Source: Triplophysa rosa (Eukaryota; Chordata; Actinopteri; Cypriniformes; Nemacheilidae). From it: 64,000 nucleotides of DNA. Positions 48,586-58,882 of the stretch are shown here, piece by piece. Where the stretch lies: NCBI RefSeq assembly GCF_024868665.1, contig NC_079900.1, positions 25,866,253-25,930,252 of the forward strand. Direction: 5' to 3'. The notes under the pieces were generated by a model. It made no database searches, had not been told where the DNA came from, and saw nothing but the letters and a program-made list of their open reading frames with translations. Both the position numbers and the translations under genes were made by a program. How positions within the stretch are numbered: the first letter of the stretch is position 1; every line of letters starts with the position of its first letter.

Positions 48586-49543
48586 ACGTTCCTGTAATGT
48601 GATATGCTGGCTCCATGCTTACAGTATTTGAACAACATCATCTTCCAAAGATCCTAATAAGCCTCAACAACATCCATGCATCTCATTAAAATTGTCACAT
48701 TTCCTTGCTTTCCTGGGGAGACAAAGCTGAATCTAAACGGCAAAGCCCTGGAAAGATTCAGTCGATATAAAGTTCTTAAATGCTGGAGGCCTTCTCAGAA
48801 AAGAGCAGTGCCTGACAACAAAGACGGGTCGATTCTTCATGTGACCTCTGCAGGAATTTACTGCATGTGAAGAGGGAAAGCGGAAATGATGTGGAACAGC
48901 CAAACATCTGGTGTGCCATGAGGAGAGAATGTCCAGTACCTCTCACTCTCTCCCACTCTTTCTCTCACATTCTCTCCATTATTTAGAAATTCGAATAAAC
49001 GTACATTTAGATGCAGTAACTAGACACTAGAATGTTTTGTTAATGCAAGTTTTCTATATACACTGCAGGTCTGAATATCGGAACATTGAAGTGGTTTCAC
49101 ATAAACGTTAAGTTTGAAAAATAGCAGAAGGTGAAACAGAACATCTACTTGAGCTTCTGTCTGAATCGTGTTTTATGTACAGTAGTGGTTTTGACAATGA
49201 CTAGGACCTTGGTAAAAACTAAAAATAATCATTTTTATTATTATTTAAAAAAATAATAATACAAAAAATGATGTGGAATTGTTGTGGATTTTGACATTGT
49301 GTGTGTTATGGCAATAATGTATGTGATGATAATGACATTTTTATTCTTCATAATACAATATACATGCTGTCGTTTGTCATCATGGGTTAAGTGTCTGTTG
49401 AATGGATTTTCCTGCTCTTGTCAAGTGGATTTTACAATCTGTTTAGTACAAACCCAGAGATGCATCAGTCAGTATTCCCAGTCTGGCTCCGTGTCCCTGG
49501 ACACCGTCTCCTCTTTGTTCCTCACTGTCTCATTGTCCTCCAG

Positions 49544-49621
49544 GCGGAGACACTCAGCGGGCTGCCCATCTCCTCTGATGAGAGTGACTTTGAGACCCGC
49601 TTCAACAGCTGGAATCTCGGG
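49544..49621 (+). CDS. cep112: cep112 coding exon 5
   Basis: Residues 172-197. The acceptor is CATTGTCCTCCAG and the donor GGG|GTATGG. The 26 codons read AETLSGLPISSDESD then FETRFNSWNLG; this acidic SSDESDF stretch and the following SWNLG are features I recognise in CEP112 proteins. Phase 0 at both ends. The 88-codon open frame that overlaps it extends into intron on both sides and should not be taken as the gene. Confidence 0.93.
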
Positions 49622-50644
49622 GTATGGCTTTTCATGTTTTGCCCATGTGCTATTTAATGTCACAAACCTGACAGTTCTTTTTGAAAGCATTTTATGTGAG
49701 CAGAGCCAAGAAAGAATGGATTTGGAATGAACATTTTAATACTGATGTAAAACACAACTGTCTTTAATGAAACTTGCAACAAACCTTACTAACTCATTGT
49801 TTCACACAGTTTCATTACTGTAACATCTTTTTTTTGAGCCACCTCAATTAAACTTTTCCACAAAGTTCAGTTCTACTGTACTTGCATCTCGTAAGTGATG
49901 TTGCACAATTTATTCTTGTTGACAGTGAGTTTCCCAGCAGAGTTTGAGATTTTTGTTGTTGATATAGTGAGCCCTAGCTTCAAAAAAAAAATGGATTGCA
50001 TTGTTTGTAGTTGATGACTACACCATATGGGAGGAAACATTTGCTGCAGCGATTGCTCAACATGTTGGCATGCGCACTTCTTGAGATCAAAGCATTTGAG
50101 GCTTTATAGAACTGTGTTGGCCTCCAGATTTTCTCAATAGCCACGTTTGATTCCCCGCCGATTGCGAAACCGCCTGGCTGCTTGTTCCATCACAAAGTTT
50201 ACTGAGGAAAAACAAGAGTCTGAACTCTACTCATATCAGAGAGTGGGGTGTTGAGATAAGCGGGCTTGTGGGCCTGCTCTGTTGGTGCTGCATCAGGTGT
50301 GCACGTGAAACTGCTGCGATAACACGCCTGCCATGCTCAAGCCTCAAAGCCACATCAAATGCCAAGCCACTTTACCATACACTTACAGTATAAATATGTG
50401 ATTGACAACCAACTTCTCAACATAATGATAAAATGAGTCATTTTACATGCCACAGTGTGGGAATTTGAGCCATTATTTGATTTAAGAGCAAAACAACGCA
50501 TTTCTATAAACCCCTTTCACACCAAATGTGAAGATTCACATTGATAACATTTTCCTCTTGTGGAAACAAAAAAATAAGATGAAAGCGTTTGGGTCATGTG
50601 TTAGAATTGTGCATGCCAGACAGAGCTGTGAACATTGTTTACAG

Positions 50645-51059
50645 TTAAAGTCCCTGTGAGCCGGAAGTTGTGATCGTTTTTACTTCTGTATTTTGACGCA
50701 TTTCCAAGTGAAAGGGAATTTTGAATGAGAAAAATAGTGGCTTTCGCCTATCTCTGTGATTCGATTTGATGTATAAAACAACCGTTGCGTTTTGAAATGG
50801 AACTGGCAGCAGACTGACAGTTGAAGAGGAGGAGTTAACAAATGCTCCGCCCAAGCTGTCTAACATACTCCGCCCATAGCCGTCTAAGATGGATAGTCAT
50901 TACAGGACGGAAGCTCATTTTCAGATTTTAACTGAAGATTATGAGGCCATACGATTTTTAAAAAGAAAATGGCCCACATTGATAAACTATTTACAATAAA
51001 CGCTGCAATATTTTATGAAAAAATAGGCATTGTCATTTTTTATTTCACTGGGACTTTAA
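50645..51059. mobile_element. TTAA-ended MITE
   Basis: Left end TTAAAGTCCCTGTGA and right end TCACTGGGACTTTAA are inverted copies 415 bp apart. The TTAA tips suggest a TTAA-specific transposase. It sits in cep112 intron 5; the flanking stretch 49622-50644 has no feature I can name. Confidence 0.8.
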
Positions 51060-51234
51060 TAGTTAAGCGAAAAAGTTACAGTATTTCTGCACAACGTGGA
51101 TCAGCCTCTAAGAAATAATGTTCTAATGTTGGAATCCAGCATCGATTTATAACGTATTATGGGAGGCATGTCATATACCATCCTGCCATTTAGGGGGTGT
51201 ATCAATTATAAACTGCCGATTCACAGCATCAATG

Positions 51235-51738
51235 TGTCATGAACGTGGGTGGTGAGGACAAGGACAGAGGTCCCAAGTGCAGACAGCGGGTAAGGGGTTA
51301 ACAAGACAGACTTTAATTATAACTAAAAAATACAAAACAAAGACCCACGTGGGGGAACATAACAAAACATAGCAACAAGGACAGGGACTAACTAGACTAG
51401 AAATAATAACAACACTTGACATAACCACAATAAACTAAACTAACTACAGAACAGTAACTCACCCACATGACACAAACAGAACACAACAGAACAATGAACC
51501 AGCACGAGACAGAAGACACAAGGGCATAATAAAGGGGAAAAATCAAGAGGGGACAGGTGCAGGACATGAACTAATTAACAAACAATAACGAGACGAAAGG
51601 GCGGGAACAGAGACGCCACACCGGAGAGTGGAAGACCATGAGGGACAAAACGTCACTCTCCACATAAAACAAGAGGTTCTATCATGGTTCTGCCACTAGG
51701 TCAAGAGAAGCAAGACAAGGTGGGGCAGAACCATGACA
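51235..51738 (-). mobile_element. Solo LTR with 5-bp TSD
   Basis: A 504-bp unit beginning TGTCATGAACG and ending ACCATGACA, with the perfect 5-bp target duplication CAATG at 51230-51234 and 51739-51743, as expected of a retroviral-type integrase. It is a relative of the solo LTR at 20698-21211, in the same orientation. No internal sequence remains, so it arose by recombination between two LTRs. It lies in cep112 intron 5; 51744-52411 shows nothing further. Confidence 0.9.
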
Positions 51739-52411
51739 CAATGTTAAAATGTGATTTTTTTGAAAAGCATTAATGATTTGTTTTAGTTAATAATCTACGT
51801 ACATGTATGTGAATTAACTTGAATGAATCATGACTAACTATAGTAGGATAAAAGATTTGAAATTCTTAAAAAAATTAATGAGTTCTAACGCAGGTGATTA
51901 CATCATTACTGTCCATCAATGCACAAAGTACATTGTTTGTTGAAATGAAAAACCTTGCCGAGTTGAAATGAAATTGAGTTGAATTTCATTGTGAATCTTT
52001 ACACGTTTGTGAAAAAAGTTTTTGAAACAAATCGAAAACCTATTAATTTTTAATCCAATCAGTTTTCTTTCCACCTAAAGATTCACAACCCTCTTCCCAT
52101 GATAAAGCTTGAGAAATATCTTCTACATTTCATTGTTTGTGTGCATCTGTCCTATACACACTCCCTTTGCTTGCTTGTGTTGCCATTAGACAAATTCACA
52201 GGAGGGAAAAAAGCATTTTTATGCAGAAAGGGAAATGGCCTCAGTGCACACAATGCCTCAAAGCCAGTTTAGGGAAGAGAGTGTGTGTTTAAGTGGCTCT
52301 CTATGAAGCCGTTCCACATTGTTTATGACAAAGGAAAGGAGGTCAGAGGCGGACGGGAGGTGTTTGGGACTTACCAAGAGAGAGTCATGTTGTATTGTTA
52401 TGTTTTTGCAG

Positions 52412-52459
52412 ATTGAAAACCCCCGGTACCTGCGTGAGAACCCTGTTCCTCTATCTCCA
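52412..52459 (+). CDS. cep112: cep112 coding exon 6
   Basis: Residues 198-213, IENPRYLRENPVPLSP. The acceptor TATGTTTTTGCAG and the donor CCA|GTAAGT are both strong. At 48 nt it is very short, but the IENPRYLR block is conserved in CEP112 and the phase (0/0) fits its neighbours. Confidence 0.92.
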
Positions 52460-52622
52460 GTAAGTGCTAAGAGTCTCCAGTGGCACAGCCAGAAAGATTG
52501 TTGCCATTGAGCTCCACAAGTTCGGGTTAATGAGTCATTTTAATGAGAGCCGTTCCTCAATTAAAAAAACAATGATCAAATATTCATTAATAAAATCATT
52601 TGATTCTCTTTTTTGTTTATAG

Positions 52623-52691
52623 ATTTACAACAAGTCAAGCAGAAACAGCAAACTTTGTGAAAAGGTTGGCCCAGTGAAAGTTGACAAAGAG
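52623..52691 (+). CDS. cep112: cep112 coding exon 7
   Basis: Residues 214-236. The acceptor is TTGTTTATAG and the donor GAG|GTGGGC, 163 bp after exon 6. It encodes IYNKSSRNSKLCEK and VGPVKVDKE, a basic, Ser-rich linker just before the coiled coil. Phase 0/0. This exon could be skipped without frame loss. Confidence 0.85.
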
Positions 52692-52784
52692 GTGGGCACT
52701 CTTATCTTCTCCCATAATGCTTGTGATGTGCTGTAAATGCTGATAGCAGGTTGCCTTGTGTCCAGCCCAGTACCTTTAAAAGAA

Positions 52785-53400
52785 AACTTCACCCACAACA
52801 TGATTTACACATGATTTTGTTTCTTCTGTCAAACGCAGGAGGCATTTTGAAGAATAGCTGTACCGCTGTTTTCCATACAATTACTGTAGACAAATAACAC
52901 ATTTGTCTGGCCTGCTGTGCCTTAAAGGGTTCATCTTAAAATGAAAATCCAGTCAATATTTATTCACAATAATCTAGGTTCTAGTTGTCTAAAGTGATAG
53001 TTCACCCAAAAATGAAAATTCTGTAATAATTTACTCACCCTCATGTCATTTAAAACCTGTATGACTTTCTTTCTTCTGCAGAACACAAAAGAAGATATTT
53101 TGAAGAATGTTGGTAACTGGCCCCCTTCACTTGCATTGGTTTTGTTTCCATACAATAGAAGTCAATGGGTGCCACAGCTGTTCAGTCACCGACTTTGTTC
53201 AATATAGCTTCTTTTGTTTTCTGCAGAGGAAAGAAAGTCATAAAGGTTTGAAATGACAAGAGGGTGAATAAATGATGACAGAACTACACTATCAGTTAAG
53301 TTGTCTGTCATTAGTAGAACACAAAAGTAGACTGGTCCTGCTAGCTCTTGTCCATTCAACAACAGTGAATGGTGTCCAGTTTATAAAAATTGGATGCAAC
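52785..53400. mobile_element. Cluster of TTAAAGGGATAGTT-family MITE pieces
   Basis: A nearly complete member spans about 52989-53300 (TAAAGTGATAGTTCACCCA to AACTACACTATCAGTTAA). It is flanked by two broken pieces with the same words (CACAAAAGTAGACTGG on the right; CACCCACAACATGATTTACA on the left), as if one copy had inserted into another. Confidence 0.7.
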
Positions 53401-54607
53401 TTATTGTAAGTGTTCTGACAATATATGATGCAGTAGGGTTTGGTGACGAGCAAACGAAATTGTCATTTATTTGGACAAAATCTGGTTCTCGACCTCGGCT
53501 TAAATGAAGTCACGCATAAGCAGCTTAAATCAAATATCAAAAATTGGTTGTTGTGTGTCATGAAGAAAAAACTGATGTGCCATCATTTAAAAAATGTCTC
53601 AATTTAAGCTAAATGAACGAAAGGCCATCATGGGCCGTCATGGAGACAAGGAAGTTTTGAGTGAACAAACCATTTAACCAGCTGTGGCTCTCTCATATGC
53701 CAATGTCTGCAACGTGCTGAGGTTTGCTTTGTTTTTCTACACATTTGAAGTAAATGCATCATGATGGCTGGTTGCTTTTAATAAACTTGAGAAAAGGAGG
53801 TTAGATGACAGCTTCACACACAGCCTCTCTGAGTTTCAGTTGTTTAGGGACTCCGTGTTCTCGCTAGATTCTTTAAACCCTGGTTGTGATGACAGCTTCT
53901 TCTCTGTATGTGGGCATAAGCTGAAAATCCCATAGAACGGCTCCTCTTTGATGTCATTTCTCTGGTATTGTTGAATATAGCGAGCGTGACCTGCTGGCGT
54001 GATCAAGCTTCCTCTGGGAAGAGCTGTGCTCATTTAGGTCAACTTCAGTCCCACAACATCTTAACCAAAAAAACAACCATTTCATAAACAGCTCGTTTCT
54101 TGTTTTGGGTTTGAAAGAGAAAGCCGCCACACTAACTCCTACACTTTTGAACCACAGCGATGCAGAGATTAGCAGAAATATTGGTTTACCGTAAGAGTAT
54201 AAATCGTGCTGTCGTTTTGATGTGGAGTATGGGAATGAATAACAGGTGGCCGACATTGGCAGGCCCAGAGGTCCACTTGAGTTAACGTCGAGGCCGGGGA
54301 ATCGTTCCCAGGTAACATGGTGAAAAGGGAGTCAAGCGTTCCTCAGGAGCCGCTGGTCTTTCATGAAGAGAAATGGTGCGTGAGCTGCCCTTTACTGTGA
54401 AACAGAGGTCTGAGGAAAATAATGCTCATACGCTTTTCCTGTTGTTGTTAAGAGTCTGTTGTGAAACACTGAGTTTGTGTTTCCTGCCAAACTACTCTTA
54501 CTTTTTAAGTAGCATTGATGAACAAGGGAATTGGGAACATGTCGCAGTGGCTGTGTTATTGCGGTGAACTCGTGGTATGGTGATGATCATGATTTTATAG
54601 GGGTCAA

Positions 54608-55046
54608 CGCCCACAACATACAGTACCGTGCCTGTTTGTATCTCCTCTTTGCCCCGCCTCTCTGAAACGTGCAGATTTTTTACAAAGCTCATCGCTCTGA
54701 AAAGCGAGATGTGCTATGATTGGCCAGTTAACCAGTGCGTAGTGATTGGTCAAATACCGCAAACGTGTGACGGAAATGTTACGCCTCTTAGCATATTTGA
54801 AACATCAGGTCCCAAAGCAATTGTACTGACAGGTACGCCCACCTCACTTGCGTATACATGTGGGCGGTCTTAGTCAACTCATACCACGAACTGACGTAGA
54901 TTTGTGGGGGTGTGGTTACAAGAGGTTTAGATAGAATGCATCTTTTGTTCCCACACTTACATTTTTGCAATTTTATGTGTCTAATACATGCATGGGCAAC
55001 TTATAACACACCAAAGACACAGAATCGTGACATATGACTCCTTTAA
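54608..55046. mobile_element. Second copy of the TTAA element of 20200-21276
   Basis: Inverted relative to the first copy: CGCCTCTCTGAAACGTGCAG, TGACAGGTACGCCCACCT and CATATGACTCCTTTAAG match its complement. The left part is missing, so only one terminus is preserved. It lacks the solo LTR present in the first copy, which helps to define that insertion. Confidence 0.78.
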
Positions 55047-56331
55047 GACTTGGCACACCCATATTGCTCTTCGTATATTAACATAAAAACGTTGTCATTC
55101 CTAAATTAAAGCAAAAGTTGCGTTCTGTCTTCTGTCACAAGTTTGTCTGCTCCCTTATGGGAAATTTTCGCCATACACCCCAGTAATTATAAATACTGTT
55201 TCAGTGCAAAATAAAGTTGCAGTTACAAATTACCATTTGGATTAAAATAACAGTATTCACAAAAAAGTGTTTTACAGTATTTTGGTATATACAGTACTTA
55301 TTATTGTATAGGTGTGCAGTAAGTATGCAACAAGTGATGATACAGTAGTATTGCCACTGTATTATTTCAGTTCAACTTGCAAACAGTCTGCGTAAAACAT
55401 CTCATTGTCATTTAATGTTACAGTATATTTAGTAGTAAACAATGTTACTAACACTGAAAATGTTTGTCTTTCATCAAAATGAAATAACTTACAGTTGTAG
55501 TACATCTCTATGACTTACCCTTTCCATTGATTTCACCTATAATTCTCAAATTATGTGCAATTAAACATCAGAAAAATAAGACCAACCCAACCAAACGAAT
55601 GAATGTTCCAGCATTGTATAATTGTATATGTTTTTGGTTTAATTCAAATTTTACGTTTAAGATCATAAGTCTTTATTTGGGGGGAACCCTACACAAAGGG
55701 GGGCTTACAACGAAAAAGTGTAAAAAAAACACTGCTTTAATGATAACATCAAGTACCACCTGCAAGTACATGACATTATTGTAGTGAAATCAGTTTTAAG
55801 AGCCGTTTCATTTGCCTTTAAAAATGTTGGTTCTTTTTCTTTATATACAGTAAACGATTTTGTTTTCGAGCAGTTCTAATGTGAATGATGCTGTATTTGT
55901 TTGAAACAGAAATTTCGCCTAAAGAAGCTTTTTGGTGTTTATTCAAACATGGAACAGTTACCAAGGTATTTGCCCTGAAAATAAATGGAATAACAGCCTG
56001 AACCCCGCTGTGTGGCGCTAACACGTAGCACACACTTTGTGAGAATTTTCCCTGGAGAAATGTGTGAAACCAATGCTGGGAGAAGAAAAGAGGCAACAGC
56101 TGCTCTCATCTCTCCTCCACCCACCCTTCCATCTCTTCCTCTGCTCTTCAAAAAGGGCCGCGTCTCCGAGAGTTTAATGCGAGTAAAAGCACCAATGTCA
56201 TCCGTTTCACTGATTCCAGGGAATCTGAAAACCCGGAGGTGTGCGCTCGCCTGCCGCACCTTTGCAGACAAGAGTTTCAGAGCGCCACTGATGTAGTTTG
56301 ACAAACTTTTCTAAAAGCTCCAATTGAAGGT

Positions 56332-56625
56332 TCAAAAAAGATACAAGAAAAGAAAAAAGTCCCGCCCACGTTTGCATCCGCGCTGCCGGGATCTGTTTGA
56401 CTGCGTGGCTTCAATCAGTGCAATCTTCTCCTTTGACAGCTCTCCTGTGGTCTCTGAGATTGCACAAGAAGAATCGTACGCACGGCGAGAGGCGGCGGTC
56501 TGTTTCTCAGGGTTGAGTGGAAGTAGGGCAGGTGACTGTAGCAAACTGTGTCTGTCTCGCTCTTGTAAGATCTCATCCAGCCTCCTGATCCTCTTGTCAT
56601 GAGATGAACCTCCGTGTCTGGGCAT
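56332..56625 (-). CDS. Unrecognised 97-codon open frame
   Basis: A minus-strand frame starting MPRHGGSSHDKRIRRLDEIL and continuing with a charged, Ser/Arg-rich stretch. I do not recognise it. The composition is less like random sequence than most frames here (mixed codons, few low-complexity runs), and the first 25 residues could form a charged helix. No promoter, polyA signal or paired exon is evident; the frame ends in a run of Phe and Leu codons from a T-rich stretch, which speaks against a complete protein. It lies antisense in cep112 intron 7. It may be chance, or the first exon of a fish-specific transcript. Confidence 0.2.
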   Translation of the reverse strand: MPRHGGSSHDKRIRRLDEILQERDRHSLLQSPALLPLNPEKQTAASRRAYDSSCAISETTGELSKEKIALIEATQSNRSRQRGCKRGRDFFLFLYLF

Positions 56626-57125
56626 GGATTGAACTCTCTCTGTGTTTATTTACAGAAGCTAGTTTTGTGCTGTCTGACTGACTGCGTCGTGAAATATGTA
56701 CTCGGTTTTAGTTTCCGAGGTGCTTAGTAAGGGGCAAAACATAGTCTACTTGAGCGTGTGCTTTCTAGATTCTGTTCCAAAATATAGCACCTTTCAACAC
56801 AATGCAAGTATTCCAGAGACTGTTGTCTTTTCATGTCTACTGTCATAGTGGACTAAACATGTGAAGATACGGTTATCAATGTATACGTAACATTGCAATA
56901 GAAATACGTAAAATTGCAAAAGAAAATGGTTTAAAATAACCTTTACAATCAGTCACTTAACATATGACACATGGTCTTGTGTTTTTAATGCTGTGTTCAT
57001 AGAACAGCCTATATATCTTCAAGGCATTTTAGAATTACAGTATGAAAAAAGCACACACAGTCAAAGTCCTCCTGAGCTGTCTTCAGTTTTTCATGTAGAA
57101 ATAAATTGTTTATTGAGCACACGGC

Positions 57126-57128
<3 letters not shown>

Positions 57129-57156
<28 letters not shown>

Positions 57157-57178
57157 CTGTATATATATATATATATAT
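57129..57178. repeat. (TA)n microsatellite
   Basis: Alternating TA, about 50 bp, interrupted once by CTG, so the two halves form a near-perfect palindrome. Confidence 0.95.
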
Positions 57179-58219
57179 TCCCAGAGAGAGTCTGTGTAAA
57201 GATAGACAACTTTTGAGACAAACATTGATTTTCTCAACTTTGCAGCTATAGGCAGTACTCGAATTATGTCAAAGCTCTTGGGGGTCTCCTAACCAGCCCT
57301 CAAAATAAATCAATCAATAATAATAAATAGCTGCCAGTACAAACATCAATCACGTGATAGTTTGGATCACAGTTATTTGACCACATTACACGTAATAAAT
57401 GTTCTAATAATGTTTCATGACTAACTAATCCATATGAACCAATGAATAGGAAAAAATGATGTCATTTCTATGGGCGAGGGTAGCCTCGTCAAAGTCAGCC
57501 CATGATTGCAAGGGAGCGCAAAATAATGAGAACGTTTTCTGGGGATAAAGGTTTTCAATATGAGAGGATCCACACGCTGCAAGTGACACTCACTGTGACA
57601 TCTCTGTCTGTATGTCTTCATTGAACATCTGATTTTTCTGATAGAAAGTCATTTTAATTTGTGTTTTATGAAATTTGGACAATAGTGTTTTCTTAGCAGA
57701 TATGGCCTGTGGCACAGTGATTGTTTCTGTGGCCTAGACACTTCTATCGTTCTCTTTTACTGTGGCCATGTAGTGCACTGCAGCCGATCTGATAATCCAT
57801 CAGATTTTGTCCCACTCTGGTGGCAGCAGTTGAAAACCCTGAAGCGCAGTCAGCCTGAGGGCAGGGAGGCTCTCTCACAAATCCTACTCGTGCCAGATCA
57901 AACCATGTTTCCCAAAATACACGAGAAGAAAGACACTGCTTCAGGAATGACCAGCGGCCATAATGACGAAAGTTTCTGCTGCACTTCATGCGTGTGTAAG
58001 CGGAAACGTGTGTGTGTGTGTGTGAACATTATTTGACAGCTTTAAAAAACCTGGGATGCATGTTCTGACATGCTACTAAAAACTTCTGGTCCCACAAATA
58101 TTGAGGCACTTTTGCAGCCTGAACTATAGAAGGGGAGCTTCATTTAACAAGTTAGGTGGGGAATTGAGAATCTTCTTAAATGCTACTGCTTAAATACGTT
58201 TGAATTGTGAGTCTGAAAA

Positions 58220-58682
58220 AAGGTGGGTTTTTACTTGTGCGTCGTACCTATGCAGAGCCTGACGCGCACCTCCAAAAATGTAACAGCACGTCAATGCGAC
58301 GCGGACCGGAAGCGCTGTGATTGGTCTGCTTGAACCCCCTCCCTTCAGGTCAAAATCTCACTGATAGTGTCGGGTTTACTCATCTGCATTCCCGAACGAA
58401 TTATAAAAAATAAATGTTATTCTGTATGTAGCCACTCAAGTTGCAAAAGTGACTGTTAACTTGCCGCTATCACTGCTAAATGCTACAGACAGTGTACACA
58501 ACGAACCGTTGTTCTTCGTCTCTTGGCTTGGTTACACAAGCAACACGCCTGTGGACCCTGACGCCTAATGGCCATTGCCTGTCGACGCGAACAACAACGG
58601 ACATGTATAAACAAAAACCGGCACGTTGCCTACGGCGAAGAGGCTACGGCGTAGGTCCGACACAGAAGTAAAAACCCACCTT
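58220..58682. mobile_element. MITE with AAGGTGGGTTTTTACTT ends
   Basis: Starts AAGGTGGGTTTTTACTT and ends AAGTAAAAACCCACCTT, a perfect 17-bp inverted pair, extended imperfectly by CGTCGTACCTA and TAGGTCCGACA. 463 bp, no coding capacity. It ends 113 bp before cep112 exon 8, so it forms part of the intron just upstream of the acceptor. Confidence 0.85.
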
Positions 58683-58795
58683 AATGCTGTAAAATGCACC
58701 AGCTATGATATATATTTATGACAAATATGTTTTGTAGGTTGCACACTGCAAAAAGGCTCTTATTCTCTGTATTTTATGATGCTCTTTATTTATAG

Positions 58796-58882
58796 ATTGA
58801 GCTGAAAAGTAAAGTTCTGGAGGCCAAACACCAGGAGGAGATGCTGAGGAAGCAGCAGAAACATGATGCAGAGATTCAGAAG
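58796..58882 (+). CDS. cep112: cep112 coding exon 8 (coiled coil begins)
   Basis: Residues 237-265, the last exon of the gene in this window. The acceptor is CTTTATTTATAG and the donor AAG|GTGCCA. It encodes IELKSKVLEAKHQEEMLRKQ then QKHDAEIQK, a Lys/Glu/Gln-rich heptad pattern that starts the long coiled coil of CEP112. Phase 0 at both ends. The next exon must lie beyond the window or was not recognised in 58883-61726. Confidence 0.93.

Larger units (their letters stand above)
52692..58795 (+). other. cep112: cep112 intron 7 (6.1 kb) and its unassigned stretches
   Basis: Contains the MITE cluster 52785-53400, the TTAA-element copy 54608-55046, an unrecognised minus-strand frame at 56332-56625, a (TA)n tract and the MITE at 58220-58682. 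In 53401-54607, 55047-56331, 56626-57128 and 57179-58219 I see no gene or named element. Confidence 0.8.

Noticed and set aside
49284..49730. A 148-codon plus-strand frame and an 88-codon frame
   Set aside because: They overlap cep112 exon 5 by chance; the exon is bounded by good splice sites in its own frame.
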